Shown here piece after piece: positions 1 to 14,111 of a DNA stretch of 64,000 nt. The position numbers were made by a program, and so were the translations under genes. Below the pieces are notes generated by a model, which was not told where the DNA came from, searched no databases, and saw only the letters and a list, made by a program, of their open reading frames with translations. Source of the DNA: Symsagittifera roscoffensis (lineage: Eukaryota > Xenacoelomorpha > Acoela > Convolutidae); NCBI RefSeq assembly GCF_963678635.1, contig NC_087065.1:44923919-44987918 (forward strand), written 5' to 3'. Position 1 is the first letter of the stretch, and each line of letters begins with the position of its first letter.

Positions 1-2179
1 CACAAATTGGTAGTTTCCACTAGATTCTGGTCTTGGCTACTGAATGTTTCTTCAGTTTTGACATCTTTGAAATACTCTGCGACATTTTTTTGGGTAGTTA
101 ATGCGTTGTGGGTTTGCTGACAGTTCATGGGAGTACCAAGTTTTCGATTTTGGTCTTTATGTTCCTGAAATATGTCTTCTGTGTTTGATCTTGATGCGAT
201 CTTTTGTGGTACAAATTTTTTTCATTTTCCAGGACAGTGTGTGGCTAGTTAAGAAGTCTTGATGAGTTCATTGTTGTTCCAATCATCAATTTTACTTGGT
301 TAGCGATCGTTGCAGAAGCGGATTTGCGCTGTGGTGATTTTTTGTCCGAAGAAAGTTGTCGTCACAAATTGGTAGTTTCCACTAGATTCTGGTCTTGGCT
401 ACTGAATGTTTCTTCAGTTTTGACATCTTTGAAATACTCTGCGACATTTTTTTGGGTAGTTAATGCGTTGTGGGTTTGCTGACAGTTCATGGGAGTACTA
501 AGTTTTCGATTTTGGTCTTTATGTTCCTGAAATATGTCTTCTGTGTTTGATCTTGATGCGATCTTTTGTGGTACAAATTTTTTTCATTTTCCAGGACAGT
601 GTGTGGCTAGTTAAGAAGTCTTGATGAGTTCATTGTTGTTCCAATCATCAATTTTACTTGGTTAGCGATCGTTGCAGAAGCGGATTTGCGCTGTGGTGAT
701 TTTTTGTCCGAAGAAAGTTGTCGTCACAAATTGGTAGTTTCCACTAGCTTCTGGTCTTTGCTACTGAATGTTTCTTCAGTTTTGACAACTTTGAAATACA
801 CAGCGACATTTTTTTGGGTTGTTAATGCGTTGTGGGTTTGTTGACAGTTCATGGGAGTACTAAGTTTTCGATTTTGTTCTTTATGTTCCTGAAATATGTC
901 TTTTTTGTGTTTGTTCTTGATGCGATCTTTTGTGGTACAAAATTTTTCATTTTCCAGGACATTGTGTGGCTAGTTAAGAAGTCTTGATGAGTTCATTGTT
1001 GTTCCAATCATCAATTTTACTTGGTTAGCGATCGTTGCAGAAGCGGATTTGCGCTGTGGTGATTTTTTGTCCGAAGAAAGTTGTCGTCACAAATTGGTAG
1101 TTTCCACTAGCTTCTGGTCTTTGCTACTGAATGTTTCTTCAGTTTTGACAACTTTGAAATACACAGCGACATTTTTTTTGGGTTGTTAATGCGTTGTGGG
1201 TTTGTTGACAGTTCATGGGAGTACTAAGTTTTCGATTTTGTTCTTTATGTTCCTGAAATATGTCTTCTGTGTTTGTTCTTGATGCGATCTTTTGTTGTAC
1301 AAATTTTTTCATTTTCCAGGACAGTGTGTGGCTAGTTAAGAAGTCTTGATGAGTTCATTGTTGTTCCAATCATCAATTCTACTGGGTTAGCGATCGTTGC
1401 AGAAGCGGATTTGCGCTGTGGTGATTTTTTTCCGAAGAAAGTTGTCGTCACAAATTGGTAGTTTCCACTAGCTTCTGGTCTTGGCTACTGAATGTTTCTT
1501 CAGTTTTGACAATTTTGAAATACACAGCGACATTTTTTTGGGTTGTTAAGGCGTTGTGGGTTTGTTGACAGTTCATGGGCTGTACTAAAATTTCGATTTT
1601 GGTCTTTATGTTCCTGAAATATGTCTTCTGTGTTTGTTTTTGATGCGATCTTTTGTGGTACAAATTTTTTCATTTTCCAGGACAGTGTGTGGCTAGTTAA
1701 GAAGTCTTGATGAGTTCATTGTTGTTCCAATCATCAATTCTACTGGGTTAGCGATCGTTGCAGAAGCGGATTTGCGCTGTGGTGATTTTTCGTCCGAAGA
1801 AAGTTGTCGTCACAAATTGGTAGTTTCCACTAGCTTCTGGTCTTGGCTACTGAATGTTTCTTCAGTTTTGACATCTTTGAAATACTCAGCGACATTTTTT
1901 TGGGTAGTTAATGCTTTGTGGGTTTGCTGACAGTTCATGAGAGTACTAAGTTTTTGATTTTGTTCGTTATGTTCCTGAAATATGTCTTCTGTGTTTGATC
2001 TTGATGCGATCTTTTGTGGTACAAATTTTTTTCATTTTCCAGGACAGTGTGTGGCTAGTTAAGAAGTCTTGATGATTTCATTGTTGTTCCAATCATCAAT
2101 TCTACTGGGTTAGCGATCGTTGCAGAAGCGGATTTTAGCTGTGGTTATTTTTCGTCCGAAGAAAGTTGTCGTCACAAAT

Positions 2180-5100
2180 TGGTAGTTTCCACTAGCTTCT
2201 GGTCTTGGCTACTGAATGTTTCTTCAGTTTTGACATCTTTGAAATACTCAGCGACATTTTTTTGGGTAGTTAATGCTTTTTGGGTTTGCTGACAGTTCAT
2301 GAGAGTACTAAGTTTTTGATTTTGGTCGTTATGTTCCTGAAATATGTCTTCTGTGTTTGTTTTTGATGCGATCTTTTGTGGTACAAATTTTTTCATTTTC
2401 CAGGACAGTGTGTGGCTAGTTAAAAAGTCTTGATGAGTTCATTGTTGTTCCAATCATCAATTCTACTGGGTTAGCGATCGTTGCAGAAGCGGATTTGAGC
2501 TGTGGTGATTTTTCGTCCGAAGAAAGTTGTCGTCACAAATTGGTAGTTTCCACTAGCTTCTGGTCTTGGCTACTGAATGTTTCTTCAGTTTTGACATCTT
2601 TGAAATACTCAGCGACATTTTTTTGGGTAATTAATGCTTTGTGGGTTTGCTGACAGTTCATGAGAGTACTAAGTTTTTGATTTTGGTCGTTATGTTCCTG
2701 AAATATGTCTTCTGTGTTTGATCTTGATGCGATCTTTTGTGGTACAAATTTTTTTCATTTTCCAGGACAGTGTGTGGCTAGTTAAGAAGTCTAGAAGTCT
2801 TGATGATTTCATTGTTGTTCCAATCATCAATTCTACTTGGTTAGCGATCGTTGCAGAAGCGGATTTGAGCTGTGGTGATTTTTCGTCCGAAGAAAGTTGT
2901 CGTCACAAATTGGTAGTTTCCACTAGCTTCCTGTCTTGGCTACTGAATGTTTCTTCAGTTTTGACATCTTTGAAATACTCAGCGACATTTTTTTGGGTTG
3001 TTAATGCGTTGTGGGTTTGTTGACAGTTCATGGGAGTACTAAGTTTTCGATTTTGTTCTTTATGTTCCTGAAATATGTCTTCTGTGTTTGTTCTTGATGC
3101 GATCTTTTGTTGTACAAATTTTTTTCATTTTCTAGGACAGTGTGTGGCTAGTTAAGAAGTCTTGATGATTTCATTGTTGTTCCAATCATCAATTCTACTT
3201 GGTTAGCGATCGTTGCAGAAGCGGATTTGAGCTGTGGTGATTTTTCGTCCGAAGAAAGTTGTCGTCACAAATTGGTAGTTTCCACTAGCTTCCTGTCTTG
3301 GCTACTGAATTTTTCTTCAGTTTTGACATCTTTGAAATACTCAGCGACATTTTTTGGGTTGTTAATGCGTTGTGGGTTTGTTGACAGTTCATGGGAGTAC
3401 TAAGTTTTCGATTTTGTTCTTTATGTTCCTGAATATGTCTTCTGTGTTTGTTCTTGATGCGATCTTTTGTTGTACAAATTTTTTCATTTTCCAGGACAGT
3501 GTGTGGCTAGTTAAAAAGTCTTGATGAGTTCTTTCTTGTTCCAATCATCAATTCTACTGGGTTAGCGATCGTTGCAGAAGCGGGTTTGAGCTGTGGTGAT
3601 TTTTCGTCCGAAGAAAGTTGTCGTCACAAATTTGTAGTTTCCACTAGCTTCTGGTCTTGGCTACTGAATGTTTCTTTAGTTTTGACATCTTTGAAATACT
3701 CAGCGACATTTTTTTGGGTAATTAATGCTTTGTGGGTTTGCTGACAGTTCATGAGAGTACTAAGTTTTTGATTTTGGTCGTTATGTTCCTGAAATATGTC
3801 TTCTGTGTTTGATCTTGATGCGATCTTTTGTGGTACAAATTTTTTTCATTTTCCAGGACAGTGTGTGGCTAGTTAAGAAGTCTTGATGATTTCATTGTTG
3901 TTCCAATCATCAATTCTACTTGGTTAGCGATCGTTGCAGAAGCGGATTTGAGCTGTGGTGATTTTTCGTCCGAAGAAAGTTGTCGTCACAAATTGGTAGT
4001 TTCCACTAGCTTCCTGTCTTGGCTACTGAATGTTTCTTCAGTTTTGACATCTTTGAAATACTCAGCGACATTTTTTTGGGTTGTTAATGCTTTTTGGGTT
4101 TGCTGACAGTTCATGAGAGTACTAAGTTTTTGATTTTGGTCGTTATGTTCCTGAAATATGTCTTCTGTGTTTGTTTTTGATGCGATCTTTTGTGGTACAA
4201 ATTTTTTCATTTTCCAGGACAGTGTGTGGCTAGTTAAAAAGTCTTGATGAGTTCATTGTTGTTCCAATCATCAATTCTACTGGGTTAGCGATCGTTGCAG
4301 AAGCGGATTTGAGCTGTGGTGATTTTTCGTCCGAAGAAAGTTGTCGTCACAAATTGGTAGTTTCCACTAGCTTCTGGTCTTGGCTACTGAATGTTTCTTC
4401 AGTTTTGACATCTTTGAAATACTCAGCGACATTTTTTTGGGTAATTAATGCTTTGTGGGTTTGCTGACAGTTCATGAGAGTACTAAGTTTTTGATTTTGG
4501 TCGTTATGTTCCTGAAATATGTCTTCTGTGTTTGATCTTGATGCGATCTTTTGTGGTACAAATTTTTTTCATTTTCCAGGACAGTGTGTGGCTAGTTAAG
4601 AAGTCTAGAAGTCTTGATGATTTCATTGTTGTTCCAATCATCAATTCTACTTGGTTAGCGATCGTTGCAGAAGCGGATTTGAGCTGTGGTGATTTTTCGT
4701 CCGAAGAAAGTTGTCGTCACAAATTGGTAGTTTCCACTAGCTTCCTGTCTTGGCTACTGAATGTTTCTTCAGTTTTGACATCTTTGAAATACTCAGCGAC
4801 ATTTTTTTGGGTTGTTAATGCGTTGTGGGTTTGTTGACAGTTCATGGGAGTACTAAGTTTTCGATTTTGTTCTTTATGTTCCTGAAATATGTCTTCTGTG
4901 TTTGTTCTTGATGCGATCTTTTGTTGTACAAATTTTTTTCATTTTCTAGGACAGTGTGTGGCTAGTTAAGAAGTCTTGATGATTTCATTGTTGTTCCAAT
5001 CATCAATTCTACTTGGTTAGCGATCGTTGCAGAAGCGGATTTGAGCTGTGGTGATTTTTCGTCCGAAGAAAGTTGTCGTCACAAATTGGTAGTTTCCACT

Positions 5101-5880
5101 AGCTTCCTGTCTTGGCTACTGAATTTTTCTTCAGTTTTGACATCTTTGAAATACTCAGCGACATTTTTTGGGTTGTTAATGCGTTGTGGGTTTGTTGACA
5201 GTTCATGGGAGTACTAAGTTTTCGATTTTGTTCTTTATGTTCCTGAAATATGTCTTCTGTGTTTGTTCTTGATGCGATCTTTTGTTGTACAAATTTTTTC
5301 ATTTTCCAGGACAGTGTGTGGCTAGTTAAAAAGTCTTGATGAGTTCTTTCTTGTTCCAATCATCAATTCTACTGGGTTAGCGATCGTTGCAGAAGCGGGT
5401 TTGAGCTGTGGTGATTTTTCGTCCGAAGAAAGTTGTCGTCACAAATTTGTAGTTTCCACTAGCTTCTGGTCTTGGCTACTGAATGTTTCTTTAGTTTTGA
5501 CATCTTTGAAATACTCAGCGACATTTTTTTGGGTAATTAATGCTTTGTGGGTTTGCTGACAGTTCATGAGAGTACTAAGTTTTTGATTTTGGTCGTTATG
5601 TTCCTGAAATATGTCTTCTGTGTTTGATCTTGATGCGATCTTTTGTGGTACAAATTTTTTTCATTTTCCAGGACAGTGTGTGGCTAGTTAAGAAGTCTTG
5701 ATGATTTCATTGTTGTTCCAATCATCAATTCTACTTGGTTAGCGATCGTTGCAGAAGCGGATTTGAGCTGTGGTGATTTTTCGTCCGAAGAAAGTTGTCG
5801 TCACAAATTGGTAGTTTCCACTAGCTTCCTGTCTTGGCTACTGAATGTTTCTTCAGTTTTGACATCTTTGAAATACTCAG
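2180..5880. repeat. Higher-order repeat: two copies of a five-unit block (~1,814 bp)
   Basis: Unit variants recur in the same order 1,814 bp apart. A marker with an internal 'AAGTCTAGAAGTCTTG' insertion is at about 2788 and again at 4602. A 'GAATTTTTCTTCAG' variant is at about 3307 and 5121. A unit with a shortened T run and 'TTCTTTCTTGTTCC' is at about 3530 and 5345. Sequence is almost identical from about 2180 to 3990 and from 3990 to 5880, and diverges outside. This is a recent block duplication of five satellite units. Confidence 0.88.
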
Positions 5881-8800
5881 CGACATTTTTTTGGGTTGTT
5901 AATGCGTTGTGGGTTTGTTGACAGTTCATGGGAGTACTAAGTTTTCGATTTTGTTCTTTATGTTCCTGAAATATGTCTTCTGTGTTTGTTCTTGATGCGA
6001 TCTTTTGTTGTACAAATTTTTTTCATTTTCCAGGACAGTGTGTGGCTAGTTAAGAAGTCTTGATGAGTTCATTGTTGTTCCAATCATCAATTTTACTTGG
6101 TTAGCGATCGTTGCAGAAGCGGATTTGAGCTGTGGTGATTTTTTGTCCGAAGAAAGTTGTCGTCACAAATTGGTAGTTTCCACTAGCTTCTGGTCTTGGC
6201 TACTGAATGTTTCTTCAGTTTTGACAATTTTGAAAAACCCAGCGACATTTTTTTGGGTTGTTAAGGCGTTGTGGATTTGTTGACAGTTCATGGGAGTACT
6301 AAAATTTCGATTTTGGTCTTTATGTTCCTGAAATATGTCTTCTGTGTTTGTTTTTGATGCGATCTTTTGTGGTACAAATTTTTTCATTTTCCAGGACAGT
6401 GTGTGGCTAGTTAAAAAGTCTTGATGAGTTCATTGTTGTTCCAATCATCAATTCTACTGGGTTAGCGATCGTTGCAGAAGCGGATTTGAGCTGTGGTGAT
6501 TTTTCGTCCGAAGAAAGTTGTCGTCACAAATTGGTAGTTTCCACTAGCTTCTGGTCTTGGCTACTGAATGTTTCTTCAGTTTTGACATCTTTGAAATACT
6601 CAGCGACATTTTTTGGGTAGTTAATGCTTTGTGGGTTTGTTGACAGTTCATGGGAGTACTAAGTTTTCGATTTTGTTCTTTATGTTCCTGAAATATGTCT
6701 TCTGTGTTTGTTCTTGATGCGATCTTTTGTTGTACAAATTTTTTCATTTTCCAGGACAGTGTGTGGCTAGTTAAGAAGTCTTGATGAGTTCATTGTTGTT
6801 CCAATCATCAATTTTACTTGGTTAGCGATCGTTGCAGAAGCGGATTTGAGCTGTGGTGATTTTTTGTCCGAAGAAAGTTGTCGTCACAAATTGGTAGTTT
6901 CCACTAGCTTCTGGTCTTGGCTACTGAATGTTTCTTCAGTTTTGACAATTTTGAAATACACAGCGACATTTTTTTGGGTTGTTAAGGCGTTGTGGGTTTG
7001 TTGACAGTTCATGGGAGTACTAAAATTTCGATTTTGGTCTTTATGTTCCTGAAATATGTCTTCTGTGTTTGTTTTTGATGCGATCTTTTGTGGTACAAAT
7101 TTTTTCATTTTCCAGGACAGTGTGTGGCTAGTTAAAAAGTCTTGATGAGTTCATTGTTGTTCCAATCATCACTTCTACTGGGTTAGCGATCGTTGCAGAA
7201 GCGGATTTGAGCTGTGGTGATTTTTCGTCCGAAGAAAGTTGTCGTCACAAATTGGTAGTTTCCACTAGCTTCTGGTCTTGGCTACTGAATGTTTCTTCAG
7301 TTTTGACATCTTTGAAATACTGAGCGACATTTTTTTGGGTAGTTAATGCTTTGTGGGTTTGCTGACAGTTCATGGGAGTACTAAGTTTTTGATTTTGGTC
7401 GTTATGTTCCTGAAATATGTCTTCTGTGTTTGATCTTGATGCGATCTTTTGTGGTACAAATTTTTTTCATTTTCCAGGACAGTGTGTGGCTAGTTAAGAA
7501 GTCTTGATGATTTCATTGTTGTTCCAATCATCAATTCTACTTGGTTAGCGATCGTTGCAGAAGAGGATTTGCGCTGTGGTGATTTTTTGTCCGAAGAAAG
7601 TTGTCGTCACAAATTGGTAGTTTCCACTAGCTTCTGGTCTTGGCTACTGAATGTTTCTTCAGTTTTGACATCTTTGAAATACTCAGCGACATTTTTTTGG
7701 GTAGTTAATGCGTTGTGGGTTTGCTGACAGTTCATGGGAGTACTAAGTTTTTGATTTTGGGCTTTATGTTCCTGAAATATGTCTTCTGTGTTTGATCTTG
7801 TTGCGATCTTTTGTGGAACAAATTTTTTTCATTTTCCAGGACATTGTGTGGCTATTTAAGAAGTCTTGATGAGTTCATTGTTGTCCCAATTATCAATTTT
7901 ACTTGGTTAGCGATCGTTGCAGAAGCGGATTTGCGCTGTGGTGATTTTTTGTCCGAAGAAAGTTGTCGTCACAAACTGGTATTTTCCACTAGCTTCTGGT
8001 CTTTGCTACTGAATGTTTCTTCAGTTTTGACAACTTTGAAATACACAGCGACATTTTTTTGGGTTGTTAATGCGTTGAGGGTTTGTTGACAGTTCATGGG
8101 AGTTTTAAGTTTTCGATTTTGTTCTTTATGTTCCTGAAATATGTCTTCTGTGTTTGTTCTTGATGCGATCTTTTGTTGTACAAATTTTTTCATTTTCCAG
8201 GACAGTGTGTGGCTAGTTAAGAAGTCTTGATGAGTTCAATGTTGTTCCAATCATCAATTCTACTGGGTTAGCGATCGTTACAGAAGCGGATTTGCGCTGT
8301 GGTGATTTTTTGTCCGAAGAAAGTTGTCGTCACAAATTGGTAGTTTCCACTAGCTTCTGGTCTTGGCTACTGAATGTTTCTTCAGTTTTGACAATTTTGA
8401 AAAACACAGCGACGTTTTTTTGGGTTGTTAATGCGTTGTGGGTTTGTTGACAGTTCATGGGAGTACTAAGTTTTCGATTTTGGTCTTTATGTTCCTGAAA
8501 TATGTCTTCTGTGTTTGTTTTTGATGCGATCTTTTGTGGTACAAATTTTTTTCATTTTCCAGGACAGTGTGTGGCTAGTTAAGAAGTCTTGATGAGTTAA
8601 TTGTTGTTCCAATCATCAATTCTACTGGGTTGGCGATCGTTGCAGAAGTGGATTTGAGCTGTGGTGATTTTTTGTCCGAAGAAAGTTGTCGTCACAAATT
8701 GGTAGTTTCCAGTAGCTTCTGGTCTTGGCTACTGAATGTTTCTTCAGTTTTGACATCTTTGAAATACTCACCGACATTTTTTTGGGTAGTCAATGCGTTG

Positions 8801-9829
8801 TGGGTTTGCTGACATTTCATGGGAGTACTAAGTTTTCGATTTTGGTCTTTATGTTCCTGAAATATGTCTTCTGTGTTTGATCTTGATGCGATCTTTTGTT
8901 GTACAAATTTTTTCATTTTCCAGGACAGTGTGTGGCTAGTTAAGAAGTCTTGATGAGTTCATTGTTGTTCCAATCATCAATTCTACTGGGTTAGCGATCG
9001 TTACAGAAGCGGATTTGCGCTGTGGTGATTTTTTGTCCGAAGAAAGTTGTCGTCACAAATTGGTAGTTTCCACTAGCTTCTGGTCTTGGCTACTGAATGT
9101 TTCTTCAGTTTTGACAATTTTGAAATACACAGCGACATTTTTTTGGGTTGTTAATGCGTTGTGGGTTTGTTGACAGTTCATGGGAGTACTAAGTTTTCGA
9201 TTTTGGTCTTTATGTTCCTGAAATATGTCTTCTGTGTTTGTTTTTGATGCGATCTTTTGTGGTACAAATTTTTTCATTTTCCAGGACAGTGTGTGGCTAG
9301 TTAAGAAGTCTTGATGAGTTCATTGTTGTTCCAATCATCAATTCTACTGGGTTAGCGATCGTTCCAGAAGCGGATTTGAGCTGTGGTGATTTTTTGTCCG
9401 AAGAAAGTTGTCGTCACAAATTGGTAGTTTCCACTAGCTTCTGGTCTTGGCTACTGAATGTTTCTCCAGTTTTGACATCTTTGAAATACTCACCGACATT
9501 TTTTTGGGTAGTTAATGCGTTGTGGGTTTGCTGACAGTTCATGGGAGTACTAGGTTTTCGATTTTGGTCTTTATGTTCCTGAAATATGTCTTCTGTGTTT
9601 GATCTTGATGTGATCTTTTGTGGTACAAATTTTTTTCATTTTCTAGGACAGTGTGTGGCTAGTTAAGAAGTCTTGATGATTTCATTGTTGATCCAATCAT
9701 CAATTCTACTTGGTTAGCGATCGATGCAGAAGCGGATTTGCGCTGTGGTGATTTTTTGTCCGAAGAAAGTTGTCGTCACAAATTGGTAGTTTCCACTAGC
9801 TTCTGGTCTTGGCTACTGAATGTTTCTTC

Positions 9830-12760
9830 AGTTCGGACATCTTTGAAAAACACAGCGACATTTTTTGGGTGGTTAAGGCGTTGTGGGTTTGCTGACAGTT
9901 CATGGGAGTACTAAGTTTTCGATTTTGGTCTTTATGTTCCTGAAATATGTCTTCTGTGTTTGATCTTGATGCGATCTTTTGTGGTACAAATTTTTTTCAT
10001 TTTCTAGGACAGTGTGTGGCTAGTTAAGAAGTCTTGATGATTTCATTGTTGATCCAATCATCAATTCTACTTGGTTAGCGATCGTTGCAGAAGCGGATTT
10101 GCGCTGTGGTGATTTTTTGTCCGAAGAAAGTTGTCGTCACAAATTGGTAGTTTCCACTAGCTTCTGGTCTTGGCTACTGAATTTTTCTTCAGTTCGGACA
10201 TCTTTGAAAAACACAGCGACATTTTTTGGGTGGTTAAGGCGTTGTGGGTTTGCTGACAGTTCATGGGAGTACTAAGTTTTCGATTTTGGTCTTTATGTTC
10301 CTGAAATATGTCTTCTGTGTTTGATCTTGATGTGATCTTTTGTGGTACAATTTTTTTTCATTTTCCAGGACAGTGTGTGGCTAGTTAAGAAGTCTTGATG
10401 AGTTCATTGTTGTTCCAATCATCAATTTTACTTGGTTAGCGATCGTTGCAGAAGCGGATTTGCGCTGTGGTGATTTTTTGTCCGAAGAAAGTTGTCGTCA
10501 CAAATTGGTAGTTTCCACTAGCCTCTGGTCTTTGCTACTGAATGTTTCTTCAGTTTTGACAACTTTGAAATACACAGCGACATTTATTTGGGTTGTTAAT
10601 GCGTTGTGGGTTTGTTGACAGTTCATGGGAGTACTAAGTTTTCGATTTTGCTCTTTATGTTCCTGAAATATGTCTTGTGTGTTTGTTCTTGATGCTATCT
10701 TTTGTTGTACAAATTTTTTCATTTTCCAGGACAGTGTGTGGCTAGTTAAGAAGTCTTGATGAGTTCATTGTTGTTCCAATCATCAATTCTACTGGGTTAG
10801 CGATCGTTGCAGAAGCGGATTTGCGCTGTGGTGATTTTTTGTCCGAAGAAAGTTGTCGTCACAAATTGGTAGTTTCCACTAGCTTCTGGTCTTGGCTACT
10901 GAATGTTTCTTCAGTTTTGACAATTTTGAAATACACAGCGACATTTTTTTGGGTTGTTAATGCGTTGTGGGTTTGTTGACAGTTCATGGGAGTACTAAGT
11001 TTTCGATTTTGGTCTTTATGTTCCTGAAATATGTCTTCTGTGTTTGATCTTGATGCGATCTTTTGTGGTACAAATTTTTTTCATTTTCCAGGACAGTGTG
11101 TGGCTAGTTAAGAAGTCTTGATGATTTCATTGTTGTTCCAATCATCAATTCTACTTGGTTAGCGATCGTTGCAGAAGCGGATTTGCGCTGTGGTGATTTT
11201 TTGTCCGAAGAAAGTTGTCGTCACAAATTGGTAGTTTCCACTAGCTTCTGGTCTTGGCTACTGAATGTTTCTTCAGTTCGGACATCTTTGAAAAACACAG
11301 CGACATTTTTTGGGTGGTTAAGGCGTTGTGGGTTTGCTGACAGTTCATGGGAGTACTAAGTTTTCGATTTTGGTCTTTATGTTCCTGAAATATGTCTTCT
11401 GTGTTTGATCTTGATGCGATCTTTTGTGGTACAAATTTTTTTCATTTTCTAGGACAGTGTGTGGCTAGTTAAGAAGTCTTGATGAGTTCATTGTTGTTCC
11501 AATCATCAATTCTACTGGGTTAGCGATCGTTGCAGAAGCGGATTTGCGCTGTGGTGATTTTTTGTCCGAAGAAAGTTGTCGTCACAAATTGGTAGTTTCC
11601 ACTAGCTTCTGGTCTTGGCTACTGAATGTTTCTTCAGTTTTGACAATTTTGAAATACACAGCGACATTTTTTTGGGTTGTTAATGCGTTGTGGGTTTGTT
11701 GACAGTTCATGGGAGTACTAAGTTTTCGATTTTGGTCTTTATGTTCCTGAAATATGTCTTCTGTGTTTGATCTTGATGCGATCTTTTGTGGTACAAATTT
11801 TTTTTCATTTTCCAGGACAGTGTGTGGCTAGTTAAGAAGTCTTGATGATTTCATTGTTGTTCCAATCATCAATTCTACTTGGTTAGCGATCGTTGCAGAA
11901 GCGGATTTGCGCTGTGGTGATTTTTTGTCCGAAGAAAGTTGTCGTCACAAATTGGTAGTTTCCACTAGCTTCTGGTCTTGGCTACTGAATGTTTCTTCAG
12001 TTCGGACATCTTTGAAAAACACAGCGACATTTTTTGGGTGGTTAAGGCGTTGTGGGTTTGCTGACAGTTCATGGGAGTACTAAGTTTTCGATTTTGGTCT
12101 TTATGTTCCTGAAATATGTCTTCTGTGTTTGATCTTGATGCGATCTTTTATGGTACAAATTTTTTTCATTTTCTAGGACAGTGTGTGGCTAGTTAAGAAG
12201 TCTTGATGATTTCATTGTTGATCCAATCATCAATTCTACTTAGTTAGCGATCGTTGCAGAAGCGGATTTGCGCTGTGGTGATTTTTTGTCCGAAGAAAGT
12301 TGTCGTCACAAATTGGTAGTTTCCACTAGCTTCTGGTCTTGGCTACTGAATTTTTCTTCAGTTCGGATATCTTTGAAAAACACAGCGACATTTTTTGGGT
12401 GGTTAAGGCGTTGTGGGTTTGCTGACAGTTCATGGGAGTACTAAGTTTTCGATTTTGGTCTTTATGTTCCTGAAATATGTCTTCTGTGTTTGATCTTGAT
12501 GCAATCTTTTGTGGTACAATTTTTTTTCATTTTCCAGGACAGTGTGTGGCTAGTTAAGAAGTCTTGATGAGTTCATTGTTGTTCCAATCATCAATTTTAC
12601 TTGGTTAGCGATCGTTGCAGAAGCGGATTTGCGCTGTGGTGTTTTTTTGTCCGAAGAAAGTTGTCGTCACAAATTGGTAGTTTCCACTAGCCTCTGATCT
12701 TTGCTACTGAATTTTTCTTCAGTTTTGACAACTTTGAAATACACAGCGACATTTATTTGG
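9830..12760. repeat. Higher-order repeat of six satellite units (~2.17 kb)
   Basis: Units carrying 'CAGTTCGGACATC' (type A; at about 9832, 10193, 11274, 11999 and 12359), units carrying 'GACATTTATTTGGG' (type B; about 10580 and 12750) and units carrying 'GACAATTTTGAAATACAC' (type C; about 10919 and 11642) follow the order A-A-B-C-A-C-A-A-B. The A-A-B trio recurs after about 2,168 bp, or six units. An inner two-unit period (about 723 bp) is also visible in C-A-C-A. Confidence 0.75.
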
Positions 12761-14111
12761 GTTGTTAATGCGTTGTGGGTTTGTTGACAGTTCATGGGAG
12801 TACTAAGTTTTCGATTTTGGTCTTTATGTTCCTGAAATATGTCTTCTGTGTTTGATCTTGATGCGATCTTTTGTGGTACAAATTTTTTTCATTTTCCAGG
12901 GCAGTGTGTGGCTAGTTAAGAAGTCTTGATGATTTCATTGTTGTTCCAATCATCAATTCTACTTGGTTAGCGATCGTTGCAGAAGCGGATTTGCGCTGTG
13001 GTGATTTTTTGTCCGAAGAAAGTTGTCGTCACAAATTGGTAGTTTCCACTAGATTCTGGTCTTGGCTACTGAATGTTTCTTCAGTTTTGACATCTTTGAA
13101 ATACACAGCGACATTTTTTGGGTGGTTAAGACGTTGTGGGTTTGATGACAGTTCATGGGAGTACTAAGTTTTCGATTTTGGTCTTTATGTTCCTGAAATA
13201 TGTCTTCTGTGTTTGATCTTGATGCGATCTTTTGTGGTACAATTTTTTTTTCATTTTCCAGGACAGTGTGTGGCTAGTTAAGAAGTCTTGATGAGTTCAT
13301 TGTTGTTCCAATCAACAATTTTACTTGGTTAGCGATCGTTGCAGAAGCGGATTTGCGCTGTGGTGATTTTTTGTCCGAAGAAAGTTGTCGTCACAAATTG
13401 GTAGTTTCCACTAGCTTCTGGTCTTTGCTACTGAATGTTTCTTCAGTTTTGACATCTTTGAAATACACAGCGACAGTTTTTTGGGTTGTTAATGCGTTGT
13501 GGGTTTGCTGACAGTTCATGGGAGTACTAAGTTTTCGACTTTGGTCTTAATGTTCCTGAAATATGTCTTCTGTGTTTGTTCTTGATGCGATCTTTTGTGG
13601 TACAAATTTTTTCATTTTCCAGGACAGTGTGTGGCTAGTTAAGAAGTCTTGATGAGTTCATTGTTGTTCCAATCACCAATTCTACTGGGTTAGCGATCGT
13701 CGCAGAAGCGGATTTGCGCTGTGGTGATTTTTTGTCCGAAGAAAGTTGTCGTCACAAATTGGTAGTTTCCACTAGCTTCTGGTCTTGGTTACTGAATGCT
13801 TCTTCAGTTTTGACAACTTTGAAATAGGCAGCGCTGCTTTTTTGGTTTGTTATTGCGTTTTGGGTTTGCTGACTATTCATGCGACTTCTGGGTTTTGGAT
13901 TTTGGCATTTATGTTTCTGAAATATGTCTTTTTTGTGTTCATCCTTGATGCGATTTTTTGTGGTACAAATTTTTTCATTTTCCAGGACAGTGTGTGGCTA
14001 GTTAAGAAGTCTTGATTAGTTCATTGGAGTTCCAATCATCAATTCTACTGGAATAGCGATCGTTGCAGAAGCGGATTTGCGCTGTGGTGATTTTTTGTCC
14101 GAAGAAAGTAG

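Larger units (their letters stand above)
1..14109. repeat. Satellite array, ~361 bp unit, about 39 copies
   Basis: Head-to-tail copies of one AT-rich unit fill this stretch. The landmark GTCGTCACAAATTGG recurs at about 358, 720, 1083, 1444 and 1806, and so on with a spacing of about 361 bp. Copies are mostly near-identical, differing by scattered substitutions and by the lengths of T runs. The last copy (about 13780-14109) is clearly the most divergent, as expected at an array edge that escapes homogenisation. The array starts outside the window and ends abruptly inside a unit, where retroelement gag sequence begins. I see no RNA gene or convincing protein gene in the unit. A centromeric or heterochromatic role is possible but not shown. 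Confidence 0.97.

Noticed and set aside
2718-4837. 101-codon plus-strand frames in the satellite (two identical copies)
   Set aside because: They arise from the block duplication of satellite units, start out of nowhere and encode a Phe/Val-rich shadow of T-rich sequence.
1-14109. CRISPR-like array
   Set aside because: The units are ~361 bp with no unique spacers, in animal DNA.
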